Source: Thalassospira lohafexi (GTDB taxonomy: Bacteria > Pseudomonadota > Alphaproteobacteria > Rhodospirillales > Thalassospiraceae). Taken from it: a stretch of 64,000 nucleotides of DNA. Shown here one piece after another: positions 24,545 through 32,716 of the stretch. The stretch spans positions 1-64,000 of the forward strand of contig NZ_NXGX01000005.1 of the NCBI RefSeq assembly GCF_002844275.1, in the 5' to 3' direction. Every line of letters starts with the position of its first letter. The first letter of the stretch is position 1. The position numbers and the translations under genes are program-made. A model generated the notes under the pieces. The model was not told the DNA's origin and made no database searches. It saw nothing but the letters and a program-made list of their open reading frames with translations.

Positions 24545-24563
24545 AAACTGTACCGTACAGTTT
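24545..24563. promoter_or_regulatory. Predicted TetR operator
   Basis: AAACTGTACCGTACAGTTT is a perfect palindrome with 9-bp arms and a single central base, the size and symmetry of TetR-family sites. It ends 42 bases before the ATG at 24606, so it should cover that gene's promoter. It is about 190 bases from the tetR start. Confidence 0.75.
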
Positions 24564-24605
24564 CGTTTTGTGGGATTACAATTAACATATATTGAGGGAA
24601 CCGCG

Positions 24606-24986
24606 ATGAATAATTTGCCACGCCTTTGCTGGACAGTTTCTGCCTGTTTGGGACTTGCAGGCATGGTTTGGGGGATGCAAATGGCCGGAAGCGAGGATCA
24701 CAGCAACCTTGCCGCTCATGCTCATCTGAATCTTCTGGGTTGGGTCAGTCTGGCACTATATGGCACCTACTATCGACTGATCGGACTAACCCGGTCGATT
24801 GTGGCCAGCATTCAGGTTGCCTGCGCAATCGTCGGATCGGTCGTGATGGGCATCGGCATTGCCATCGCCCATCAGGGCGGGACAGAGGCATTTGCCATTA
24901 CCGGGTCGCTTTTAACACTGGTTGCCGGCGTTCTGTTTGTCGTGATCACGTTCCAGCGCCCGCTTCGCATCAACACCGTAAACTAG
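24606..24986 (+). CDS. Four-helix membrane protein with His-rich motif
   Basis: 126 residues from MNNLPRL; GAGGG lies 8 bases upstream. Four transmembrane helices are visible. Between helices 1 and 2 is HAHLNLLGWVSLALYGTYYR, a pattern that resembles the heme-binding first helices of cytochrome oxidase subunit I/NnrS-like proteins. This suggests a heme or metal site, but the protein is much too short to be an oxidase. It is probably controlled by the divergent TetR regulator. Function unknown. Confidence 0.75.
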   Translation: MNNLPRLCWTVSACLGLAGMVWGMQMAGSEDHSNLAAHAHLNLLGWVSLALYGTYYRLIGLTRSIVASIQVACAIVGSVVMGIGIAIAHQGGTEAFAITGSLLTLVAGVLFVVITFQRPLRINTVN

Positions 24987-25030
24987 GGTCTGATCTCGTT
25001 CTTTGGATCATCTCGACCGTGGCACAAACA

Positions 25031-25062
25031 AAAACCCCCGCAGAAAAATCTGCGGGGGTTTT
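25031..25062. terminator. Strong bidirectional terminator
   Basis: AAAACCCCCGCAGA (25031-25044) pairs perfectly with TCTGCGGGGGTTTT (25049-25062), with a 4-base loop and U-runs in both directions. It sits between the convergent 24606 gene and uehA. Confidence 0.93.
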
Positions 25063-25093
25063 GTGAAATCGTTACGTGATTAAGGCGAAAGCC

Positions 25094-26113
25094 TTACATC
25101 GCGGTACCGAATTCCTTACGAAGCGCATCAAGAACTTCCTGGGTGTCGCCACCAACTTCGTCGACAAGGCTTGCGCCAATGCCTTTGGAAGCTTCTTTAA
25201 ACGCGGCACGCTGTTCGTCATCAAGGCGAATGACCTTGATGTCCGGCTTGGCTTCCTTGATACGGTCAAGGGCTGCTTCGTTTGCCTTGGTCTGCGCATC
25301 ATAGATGAAGTCATCAAGCTCGGCCTTAACCTCGGCAAGCATCTCTTTACGCTCATCTGACAGACCGGCATAGAAGTCAGCATTCGAAACCACGGTGGTG
25401 GTGTACTGCTGCTGACCGGCATAGATCAGATAGTCGGTAACTTCGTAGAACTTTGCACTTTCAACGAAGAAGATCGGGTTAACCTGTGCGTCGATAACGC
25501 TGGTCTGAAGACCCGAATAAACTTCACCCCACGGCAGGGCAACCGGATCAGCGCCAAAGGATTTATAGCTCTCGATCAGAATCGGCGAGGTCATGACACG
25601 GAATTTCACACCGTCGAAATCAGCCGGTTTTTCAACTTCTTTCTTGGTGGTCCAAACCATTTCCCCTTCCGGGTACATGGTATAAAGCTTGAGACCCTTA
25701 GTGTCGAAATCCTTGCTCAGGCCGTCATAAATGGTCGGGCTGCCCGACAGGACTTTTTTGTTGACCTCATTGTCCTGCGACAACAGGTACGGTACGCCAA
25801 AGACCTGAATTTCAGGCACGAACGTACCCAGATGACCCGGCGATGCGTTCGAGAACTGAACTGCACCCGCAGCCGTCAATTCGGTGATGTCATTTTCCGT
25901 ACCGAGCTGACCATAGGTGTAAATGGTCACGCTAACGTCGCCATCGGTTTTTTCTTCAACCAGGCGTTTGAATTCCTGTGCATAAAGGTCCTGAACATCG
26001 CCCGGGCTTTCTTCGTGGGCAAATTTCCATTCTTCAGCATGGGCGGCGGTTCCAGCTACTGCGAACAAAGCGGCAGCAGACAGGGTCGCCTTGAGGAGTT
26101 TGTTCAAACTCAT
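25094..26113 (-). CDS. uehA: TRAP substrate-binding protein for ectoine/hydroxyectoine
   Basis: 339 residues. GGGAG precedes the ATG by 8 bases; the signal peptide is cleaved after AHA (about 26). It is a DctP-family periplasmic binding protein. Segments that match the UehA/TeaA ligand pocket are present: the N-terminal Glu after the signal (EEWKFAHEES), the Arg in KFRVMTSPILIESYKSFG, the Trp in LPWGEVYSGLQ, and Asn plus aromatics in AQVNPIFF. It would deliver ectoines to the UehB-UehC permease, encoded on the opposite strand beyond enuR. Separation of the binding protein from its permease genes is unusual. Confidence 0.87.
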   Translation of the reverse strand: MSLNKLLKATLSAAALFAVAGTAAHAEEWKFAHEESPGDVQDLYAQEFKRLVEEKTDGDVSVTIYTYGQLGTENDITELTAAGAVQFSNASPGHLGTFVPEIQVFGVPYLLSQDNEVNKKVLSGSPTIYDGLSKDFDTKGLKLYTMYPEGEMVWTTKKEVEKPADFDGVKFRVMTSPILIESYKSFGADPVALPWGEVYSGLQTSVIDAQVNPIFFVESAKFYEVTDYLIYAGQQQYTTTVVSNADFYAGLSDERKEMLAEVKAELDDFIYDAQTKANEAALDRIKEAKPDIKVIRLDDEQRAAFKEASKGIGASLVDEVGGDTQEVLDALRKEFGTAM

Positions 26114-26329
26114 ATCGAAGTCTCCCTTATTGTACGCACAACGTCCGGGATCTGCCCGGTTACGGCGGCGTTATGATTGGCACATCAATTTTATGAACGT
26201 GCGAAGTGTTGAAATGTTCCTGCATCAGGTCAATGCTAGTTTTGTATCAGGACATAATAACTTTGACGTCTACACATTTACCCGCAGGTCATGTTAGGGT
26301 CAGGCCAAATTAAAGGGTGGAAAAGCATA

Positions 26330-27727
26330 ATGTGGTTGCCAGACATCGATCTGAGTGGCGAAACCGGGCCCAAATACAAGGCACTGGTAGAAGCGATCAT
26401 CACCGACATCGAATCGGGAAGACTCCGACATGATGTCCGCATGCCCACCCACCGTGAACTGGCCTACCGCCTCAAAGTCAGCGTTCAGACCGTCAGTGCC
26501 GCCTACAAGGAAGTCGAACGTCAGGGATACCTCAGATCCGAACGACGACGCGGCACATTCGTTCAGGCCCGCCTGACCGACCGCGCGTCCTCCTTTATCC
26601 TTGATAACCGCCAACCCGACCTGATTGATCTGTCGATTGTTCGAACCGCCTATACCGATTTTCACAATGATCTGTCGCGCCAGATGCATGCCCGCCTGGC
26701 CGAGGAAACGATGCATGGCTGGATGGAAAGTTGCCGCCCGGTTGCCGGATTCGAATATCACCGCGAAATCGGCTCCAAATGGCTGGCAACCATGGGGATC
26801 GACTGCACCATCCCCAACCTTCTGATTACCAATGGCGCCGCACAGGGGGTGTTCACCGCCCTTGCCACCATTGTGCAGCCTGATGATGTTGTCCTGACCG
26901 AAAGCCTGACCGACCATGGGGTGATCGGCACCGCCAGCATCCTTCGCTTCAAGCTGGGGGCGCTTCCCACCGATGAACAGGGCATCCTGCCCGAGGCCTT
27001 TGAACGCGAATGCCATCAACGCCAAGTCCGCGCCCTTGTCGTCACACCGATTTTCACCAATCCGACCAATTGCCTGATGGGGCTGGAACGGCGCAAAAAG
27101 ATTGCCGAAATCGCCGAACACTACGGGGTTTACGTCATTGAAGATGACGTCTATCGCCCGCTGCTTGAACAAAACCTGCCACCAATCACAAGCTTCCTGC
27201 CCAAGCTTGGCTTTCACGTTTCAAGCCTGACCAAGATCGTCATGCCGGGGCTTCGCACCGGTTTTTTGACCGTCCCGCAGCACCTTTCAATCCGCGCCAG
27301 CAGCGTTTTGCGCGTCACCGGCTGGATGGGGACTCCATTGATGGCCGAGATCGGCGCACGCTGGATTGCCGATGGAACCGTCGATCAGGCCGTCACGGTC
27401 CAGCGCGCCCTGATGCGTGAACGACAGGCCCTTGTCGCCGAAATCCTTGGTGATGCGGTTGTCCGTCATCACCCGACATCGCTGAGTGCATGGGTGCGTA
27501 TCCCCGCCCATTGGCAGGAAGAATGGTTTGCCTCCGAACTGCGCAAAAATGGCGTGGCTGTTACGATTTCCGACCCGTTCATGACCGTTAAGGTCCCCCG
27601 CCCCAACGCCATTCGATTGTGCCTTGGCGGGGCTGTCGATACCCCGGCATTGCATCACGGTTTGATGCAGATCCGTCACACAATGGATCAAATGCCGGGT
27701 GTCCATGCCTTCGACGTTATGTATTGA
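26330..27727 (+). CDS. enuR: EnuR, MocR/GabR-type regulator of ectoine use
   Basis: 465 residues from MWLPDIDL; an in-frame ATG at 26291 is the alternative. The N-terminal GntR-type winged helix (KALVEAIITDIESGRL, MPTHRELAYRLKVSVQTVSAAYKEVERQGYL) is fused to an aminotransferase fold that binds PLP. The Schiff-base Lys is in SSLTKIVMPGLRTG at residue 302 with this start, the position I recall for the PLP lysine of EnuR. EnuR represses ueh/eut genes until an ectoine breakdown product (acetyl-diaminobutyrate or diaminobutyrate) reacts at the PLP. It is placed between divergent uehA and downstream uehB. Confidence 0.88.
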   Translation: MWLPDIDLSGETGPKYKALVEAIITDIESGRLRHDVRMPTHRELAYRLKVSVQTVSAAYKEVERQGYLRSERRRGTFVQARLTDRASSFILDNRQPDLIDLSIVRTAYTDFHNDLSRQMHARLAEETMHGWMESCRPVAGFEYHREIGSKWLATMGIDCTIPNLLITNGAAQGVFTALATIVQPDDVVLTESLTDHGVIGTASILRFKLGALPTDEQGILPEAFERECHQRQVRALVVTPIFTNPTNCLMGLERRKKIAEIAEHYGVYVIEDDVYRPLLEQNLPPITSFLPKLGFHVSSLTKIVMPGLRTGFLTVPQHLSIRASSVLRVTGWMGTPLMAEIGARWIADGTVDQAVTVQRALMRERQALVAEILGDAVVRHHPTSLSAWVRIPAHWQEEWFASELRKNGVAVTISDPFMTVKVPRPNAIRLCLGGAVDTPALHHGLMQIRHTMDQMPGVHAFDVMY

Positions 27728-27847
27728 TTTTTGTCTCATGACAAAAATGTGATTGAACCGTCACAAAGCGTTTTTATTCTGATCCTTCACGCGTGAAGCG
27801 AAGACGACATGTGCGGGAGGGAACCGATCACTGCACAAAGCGTTTTT
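27727..27847 (+). promoter_or_regulatory. enuR-uehB spacer with hairpin, palindrome and direct repeats
   Basis: Four elements are visible. A 9-bp hairpin starts in the enuR stop codon (27727-27735 with 27740-27748). CACAAAGCGTTTTT occurs twice (27762-27775 and 27834-27847), each preceded by GAACCG within 13 bases. A perfect 14-bp palindrome CTTCACGCGTGAAG lies between them (27785-27798). MocR regulators often bind direct repeats, so these are candidate EnuR sites. Confidence 0.5.
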
Positions 27848-27881
27848 CAATAATGTCTCGCACGCGCATCAAGGAGGTCGT

Positions 27882-28463
27882 ATGTCAGCTTCAAATGGGG
27901 AAACCCCCGCCCCGGGTGGTGGGGTGTTGGGTATTCTAAAACGACTTGATGACGGGTTGTCCGTGATCGAGCGTCAGCTTCTTGGCTGGAGCATTGTGAT
28001 CATGGCGGTCAATACCGTCGCCAACGTGATCATGCGTCTTGTCTTTAGTTCGAGCATTTTCTTCTCCGAAGAACTCAATCAATTTCTGATCATTCTCGTG
28101 ACATTCGTCGGCATCAGCGAGGCCGCCCGGATGGGGCGCCATATTCGCATGTCGGCCTTTACCGATATGCTCGGCCCCAAGGCCAGCAAGGTCATGATGA
28201 TTATCATCACACTTGGCACAGCATCGCTGCTGTTCCTGCTGGCGTGGTATTCAATTGATTACGTCTCGTCTCTGATCCAGTCCAACCGACTGACGCCTGC
28301 GTTGCGTATTCCATACTACTTCACCGTCCTCTGGGTTCCATTCGGCCTGACCGTTACGGGCATCCAGTTCGTCCTTGCCGCAGCAACGAACATCTTCAGG
28401 CCGGGGACACATCTGTCCTACCGGGTCGAAGATACGTTCGAAGCTGAAGACATTCACCTGTAA
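27882..28463 (+). CDS. uehB: TRAP small permease for ectoines (DctQ type)
   Basis: 193 residues with a perfect AAGGAGG before the ATG. Four transmembrane helices begin near residue 40; FFSEELNQFLIILVTFVGISEAARMGRHIRM is the conserved DctQ region with the E-E and R-R-H residues. It pairs with UehC in the inner membrane for Na+-driven uptake. It is co-transcribed with uehC 13 bases downstream. Confidence 0.87.
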   Translation: MSASNGETPAPGGGVLGILKRLDDGLSVIERQLLGWSIVIMAVNTVANVIMRLVFSSSIFFSEELNQFLIILVTFVGISEAARMGRHIRMSAFTDMLGPKASKVMMIIITLGTASLLFLLAWYSIDYVSSLIQSNRLTPALRIPYYFTVLWVPFGLTVTGIQFVLAAATNIFRPGTHLSYRVEDTFEAEDIHL

Positions 28464-28476
28464 GGAGAACGGAAAA

Positions 28477-29760
28477 ATGGATCTTGGAACCACAATCCTT
28501 CTGGTGATGCTTGTACTTCTCGTACTCGGCTTCCCCATGATGGTCCCGCTTGCCACCGCCAGCGTCGTGGCATTCATGTTTTACATGCCCATCCCTGAAC
28601 GCATCCTCATTCAGCAAATGGTGACGGGCATATCCCCGGTCGCCCTGATCGCTGTACCGATGTTCATCTTTGCTGCTGACATCGTGACAAAGGGGCATAC
28701 CGCCAATCGGCTGATTGACCTTGCCATGACCTTTGTCGGTCATGTGCGCGGCGGTCTTGCCGTCACCACAGCCCTTGGCTGTACCATGTTTGGCGCGGTC
28801 TCTGGCTCGACACAGGCCACCGTGGTTGCCATGGGTGGCCCGCTGCGCCCGAAAATGCTCAAGGCCGGCTACGAAGACAAATTCGCCATGGCCCTGATCA
28901 TCAACGCCAGTGACATCGCCTTTCTGATCCCGCCATCAATTGGCATGATCGTGTTTGGTGTTGTCGGCAAGGTCTCCATTGGTGAGCTTTTCCTCGCCGG
29001 TATTGGTCCTGGCATTTTGATCTTGCTGATGTTTTCGGCCTATTGTGTCTATTACGCCAAAAAGAACAATATCCCGACCATCCCGCGCATGAACTGGACC
29101 GAACGTGGCAAGGCCGTCGTCAATGCCGGCCCGGCGATCATGTTCCCGGTTTTGATTGTCGGGGGCATCTATCTGGGGTGGGTCAGCCCAACCGAAGTTG
29201 CCGCTGTTGCCGTGATTTATGCCATCATTCTCGAAGTCTTGATCTTCAAATCAGTCAAATGGTCTGAACTGCTTGATATTGCGCGTTCCACCGGGCTGAT
29301 CACCGCTGTTGTGTTTATTCTGGTGGGTGCGGGCACGACATTCTCGTTCGTGATCTCCTTTGCCCAGATCCCGCAGCATGTGATTGGTGCGCTGGGGCTC
29401 GAAGGGGCGAACCCCTATGTCATTCTGGCCGCGATCAGTATCGCCTTCTTTGTCGGCTGTATGTTTGTCGATCCGATTGTGGTGATCCTGGTGCTGACCC
29501 CGATCTTCATGCCGCTGGTGAATGCCGCTGGGCTTGACCCGGTTCTGGTGGGGACACTTGTCACCCTTCAGGTGGCCATCGGCTCGGCCACACCGCCATT
29601 TGGCTGCGATATCTTTACCGCCATCGCAATCTTCCGACGACCTTATGCCGAGGTCATTCGCGGCACGCCACCCTTCATCATCATGTTGCTGCTTGCGGCG
29701 GTGATCCTGATGTTTGTTCCGCAAATTGCATTGTTCCTGCCTGAGCTTGCCTTCCACTAA
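28477..29760 (+). CDS. uehC: TRAP large permease for ectoines (DctM type)
   Basis: 427 residues starting MDLGTTILLVMLVLLVLGFPMMVPL; AGGAGAACGG lies upstream. It has about twelve transmembrane helices and the DctM signatures: GAVSGSTQATVVAMGGPLRPKM (substrate and Na+ site scaffold), NASDIAFLIPPSIGMIVFG and, in the second half, FVDPIVVILVLTPIFMPLV and GSATPPFGCDIF. It is the transport channel of the UehABC system. The eut genes follow on the same strand after a strong hairpin. Confidence 0.9.
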   Translation: MDLGTTILLVMLVLLVLGFPMMVPLATASVVAFMFYMPIPERILIQQMVTGISPVALIAVPMFIFAADIVTKGHTANRLIDLAMTFVGHVRGGLAVTTALGCTMFGAVSGSTQATVVAMGGPLRPKMLKAGYEDKFAMALIINASDIAFLIPPSIGMIVFGVVGKVSIGELFLAGIGPGILILLMFSAYCVYYAKKNNIPTIPRMNWTERGKAVVNAGPAIMFPVLIVGGIYLGWVSPTEVAAVAVIYAIILEVLIFKSVKWSELLDIARSTGLITAVVFILVGAGTTFSFVISFAQIPQHVIGALGLEGANPYVILAAISIAFFVGCMFVDPIVVILVLTPIFMPLVNAAGLDPVLVGTLVTLQVAIGSATPPFGCDIFTAIAIFRRPYAEVIRGTPPFIIMLLLAAVILMFVPQIALFLPELAFH

Positions 29761-29819
29761 GTCCGGCAAATCAGCAAGAACCGGGTTCGCCCGAACGACC
29801 TAAACACGAAACCGAAACA

Positions 29820-29853
29820 GGGGTGGTCCAAACAACATGGTTTGGACCACCCC
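29820..29853 (+). other. Strong RNA hairpin between uehC and eutA
   Basis: Fourteen perfect base pairs (29820-29833 with 29840-29853; GGGGTGGTCCAAAC and its complement) around a 6-base loop. There is no U-run, and it ends about 9 bases before the GGAG of eutA. It could stabilise the upstream uehC mRNA, stop exonucleases or reduce translation of eutA. Confidence 0.8.
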
Positions 29854-29870
29854 GCCTCTTGGAGTTCAGG

Positions 29871-30653
29871 ATGATGTCCGTATCCCCAGCGGTCACGCCA
29901 GAGCCGGTAAACCTGTCCTATTCGCCAGATCCTGTCGGACCGGCAGGGCGGATCGGATTGATTACACTTGCCACCGATTTCAACAGCGAGGATGACCTGC
30001 GCGGCATCCTGCCTGCTGACGTGCGCCTGTTCACCACCCGGATTGAAAATGCCAACCCGGTTACAGTCGATAACCTGCGCGCCATGGCCAATGATTTACC
30101 CCGTGCTGCACGCACTTTACTGCCCGGCTACGGTGTTGATGTTGCCATATTTGGCTGCACATCGGGCACTGCCGTCACCGGATCGGACAAGATCGCCGCC
30201 CTGATTAATCAGGGGATGCCGGGCGTCTCCGTGACCAACCCGCTTCTGGCTGGCGAGTTGGCCTTAAAGGCAGTCGGGGCGCAAAAAATTGCCATCGTCA
30301 CCCCCTATCTTGCCGATGTGACCCGCTCGGTCGCGGATGGCTTTATCAATAAGGGGTTTACGACAACCCGCGTGATGGGCTTTGGGCTGGACAATGATTT
30401 CGATATGACAGCCCTTCCACCCGACGCCATTCTTAAGGCCGCCCTTAACGCTGATACGCCCGATGCCGATGCAGTGTTTATTTCCTGCACCGCCATCCGC
30501 TCCGCCGAAATCGTGGCCGAGGCCGAACAAAAATTGGGCAAGCCCGTAATCACCAGCAATCAGGCCCTGATCTGGCATGCCCTTCATCTGATGAAATACA
30601 CAAAGCCGGTCACAGGGTTCGGAACCCTGTTTGACCATGCCCCACAACCTTAA
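29871..30653 (+). CDS. eutA: EutA, Asp/Glu-racemase-superfamily enzyme of hydroxyectoine use
   Basis: 260 residues from the first of two adjacent ATGs; GGAG is 6 bases upstream. It belongs to the arylmalonate decarboxylase/maleate isomerase branch of the Asp/Glu racemase superfamily. Both active-site cysteines are visible: FGCTSGTAVTG (N-half) and ISCTAIRSAEI (C-half). With EutB and EutC it is thought to convert 5-hydroxyectoine to ectoine, but the individual reaction is not firmly established. First of the eutABC-doeAB-asnC run. Confidence 0.87.
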   Translation: MMSVSPAVTPEPVNLSYSPDPVGPAGRIGLITLATDFNSEDDLRGILPADVRLFTTRIENANPVTVDNLRAMANDLPRAARTLLPGYGVDVAIFGCTSGTAVTGSDKIAALINQGMPGVSVTNPLLAGELALKAVGAQKIAIVTPYLADVTRSVADGFINKGFTTTRVMGFGLDNDFDMTALPPDAILKAALNADTPDADAVFISCTAIRSAEIVAEAEQKLGKPVITSNQALIWHALHLMKYTKPVTGFGTLFDHAPQP

Positions 30654-30671
30654 AAATAAGTCGAGGTCGCC

Positions 30672-31661
30672 ATGAAAGACCCCATCACATTTGCTGATGT
30701 TCTTTCTGCCCGCAAAACCATCGCGGGCCACGTGATCCATACGCCGTTGCGCCCGTCCACGTCGCTTTCCGACCGGATCGGAAGCCCCGTCTGGCTGAAA
30801 TGCGAACAGCAACAATACACCGGCAGCTTCAAGCTGCGCGGGGCGGCCAATGCTGTCTTGCGCCTGACCGACGCGCAAAAGGCCAAGGGCGTTGTCGGTG
30901 TCTCCACCGGCAACTATGGCCGGGCGCTGGCCTATGCCGCGCACAATGCCGGGGTCCGTTCGGTCATCTGCATGTCTGAGCTGGTCCCGCAAAACAAGGT
31001 CGATGGCATCCGCGCCCAAGGGGCCGAAGTCCGCATCATCGGTCAGTCACAGGACGAGGCTCAGCACGAAGTTGACCGTCTTGTCGCCGAAGAAGGCCTG
31101 ACCATGCTCCCGCCCTTTGACCATGCGCACATCATCGCCGGTCAGGGTACGCTCGGCCTTGAAATCATCGAAGCCCTGCCCGATGTCGATACCCTGCTTG
31201 TGCCCCTGTCGGGTGGTGGTCTTTTGGCCGGTGTTGCACTGGTGGCAAAATCGATCAATCCAAACATTCGCGTGGTCGGCATCACCATGGAACGCGGCTG
31301 TGCCATGATCACAAGCCTGCAAGAAGGCAAACCAACCGCGGTCAAGGAACTGCCAACTTTGGCTGACAGTCTGGGCGGCGGCATTGGCGAAAACAACCAA
31401 TACACCTTTGATATGTGCGGCGATCTGACCGATGATTTCGTGCTGGTCAATGAAGCCCAGATCGCCGATGGCATCCGGGCGGCCTATCACGATGATCAAC
31501 AGGTCATCGAAGGATCGGGTGCTGTGGGCATTGCCGCCCTTCGCGCCGGGTTGATTGATAATCCGGGGCGCACGGTTGCCCTGACCACGGGCTGCAATAT
31601 CGACATGGCGCTGCATAAACGGATCGTTGGCGGCGAAGACGTCGACCTGATGGCGGAGTAA
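30672..31661 (+). CDS. eutB: EutB, PLP-dependent threonine-dehydratase-like enzyme
   Basis: 329 residues; GAGG precedes the ATG. A fold-type II PLP enzyme: the Schiff-base Lys is in YTGSFKLRGAANA, the PLP-phosphate glycine loop is LVPLSGGGLLAGVALV, and GAVGIAAL and TGCNID are near the end. It resembles serine/threonine dehydratases without a regulatory domain. In ectoine clusters EutB is proposed to dehydrate the hydroxyectoine-derived intermediate. It lies 18 bases after eutA and is followed 5 bases later by eutC. Confidence 0.87.
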   Translation: MKDPITFADVLSARKTIAGHVIHTPLRPSTSLSDRIGSPVWLKCEQQQYTGSFKLRGAANAVLRLTDAQKAKGVVGVSTGNYGRALAYAAHNAGVRSVICMSELVPQNKVDGIRAQGAEVRIIGQSQDEAQHEVDRLVAEEGLTMLPPFDHAHIIAGQGTLGLEIIEALPDVDTLLVPLSGGGLLAGVALVAKSINPNIRVVGITMERGCAMITSLQEGKPTAVKELPTLADSLGGGIGENNQYTFDMCGDLTDDFVLVNEAQIADGIRAAYHDDQQVIEGSGAVGIAALRAGLIDNPGRTVALTTGCNIDMALHKRIVGGEDVDLMAE

Positions 31662-31666
31662 CCCCT

Positions 31667-32659
31667 ATGCCAAACATCAGAATCCTCACCGAAACCGATC
31701 TTCGCAAGGTCATCGACCTTGATCACGATGCCATTGATTGCGTGCAAAACGCCTTTGTTGCACTGGCGACCAAGGATGTCCGCATGCCGCCGATCCTGCG
31801 TCTGGACATTGACGACTATAATGGCGAGGTCGATGTCAAAACCGCCTATGTTCCGGGTCTGGACGGCTTTGCGATTAAAATAAGCCCCGGCTTTTTTGAC
31901 AATCCCAAACTCGGCCTGCCCTCGGTCAACGGGTTGATGAACCTGTTTTCATCGAAAACCGGCATGCTCGAAGCCGTCCTTCTTGATAACGGCTACCTGA
32001 CCGATATCCGAACCGCCGCCGCTGGCGGTGTTGCCGCCAACCATCTCGCACGCAAGGATGCCAAACATGCCACGATTTTTGGCGCGGGTGTTCAGGCCCG
32101 GTTGCAACTTAAAGCCCTGACACTGGTGCGCAACATCACATCCGCCACCATCTGGGCGCGTGATCTGGCAAAGGCCGAAACCTGTGCCAAAAAGGCATCG
32201 CTTGAACTTGGCATTCCGGTTTCCGCCACCAGTGATGGCAAGGATGCGGCGGCCAATGCCGACATCATCGTCACCACCACGCCCGCACGCGAACCGGTTT
32301 TGATGGCCGATTGGGTCAAACCGGGCACCCATGTCACCGCCATGGGGTCGGACGCCGAACATAAAAACGAAATTGACCCTGCCCTGATCGGGCAGGCCGA
32401 TCTTTATGTCTGCGACAGTCAGGCACAAACCCGCATCCTTGGTGAACTTCATCACGCCATTGATGCCGGCATTGTGACGGCTGACGCGACATTCCCCGAA
32501 CTTGGACAGGTCATTGCCGGAAATGCTTCTGGCAGAACATCCGATGATCAGATTACCATCTGTGACCTGACCGGGACTGGTGTTCAGGACACCGCAATCG
32601 CCACCCTCGCCCGAAGCCGCTGTGACAAAGCTGCTGCCGGTGTCGAGATCACGTCTTAA
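31667..32659 (+). CDS. eutC: EutC, ornithine cyclodeaminase/mu-crystallin family
   Basis: 330 residues with GGAG 9 bases upstream, overlapping the end of eutB. It has the OCD fold: the N-terminal dimerisation part (MPPILRLDIDDYNGEVDVKTAYVPG, FAIKISPGFFDN), then a Rossmann domain with FGAGVQARLQLKAL for NAD(P) and ADIIVTTTPAREPVL and MGSDAEHKNEIDPALI. It works with EutA and EutB to remove the hydroxyl of hydroxyectoine, probably through an imine/enamine intermediate. Confidence 0.88.
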   Translation: MPNIRILTETDLRKVIDLDHDAIDCVQNAFVALATKDVRMPPILRLDIDDYNGEVDVKTAYVPGLDGFAIKISPGFFDNPKLGLPSVNGLMNLFSSKTGMLEAVLLDNGYLTDIRTAAAGGVAANHLARKDAKHATIFGAGVQARLQLKALTLVRNITSATIWARDLAKAETCAKKASLELGIPVSATSDGKDAAANADIIVTTTPAREPVLMADWVKPGTHVTAMGSDAEHKNEIDPALIGQADLYVCDSQAQTRILGELHHAIDAGIVTADATFPELGQVIAGNASGRTSDDQITICDLTGTGVQDTAIATLARSRCDKAAAGVEITS

Positions 32660-32716
32660 TAACACAAGGAAAATGGGTCAGAAAAAACTGAAACCCGCCT
32701 TTTTTGGAGGCCTGCG

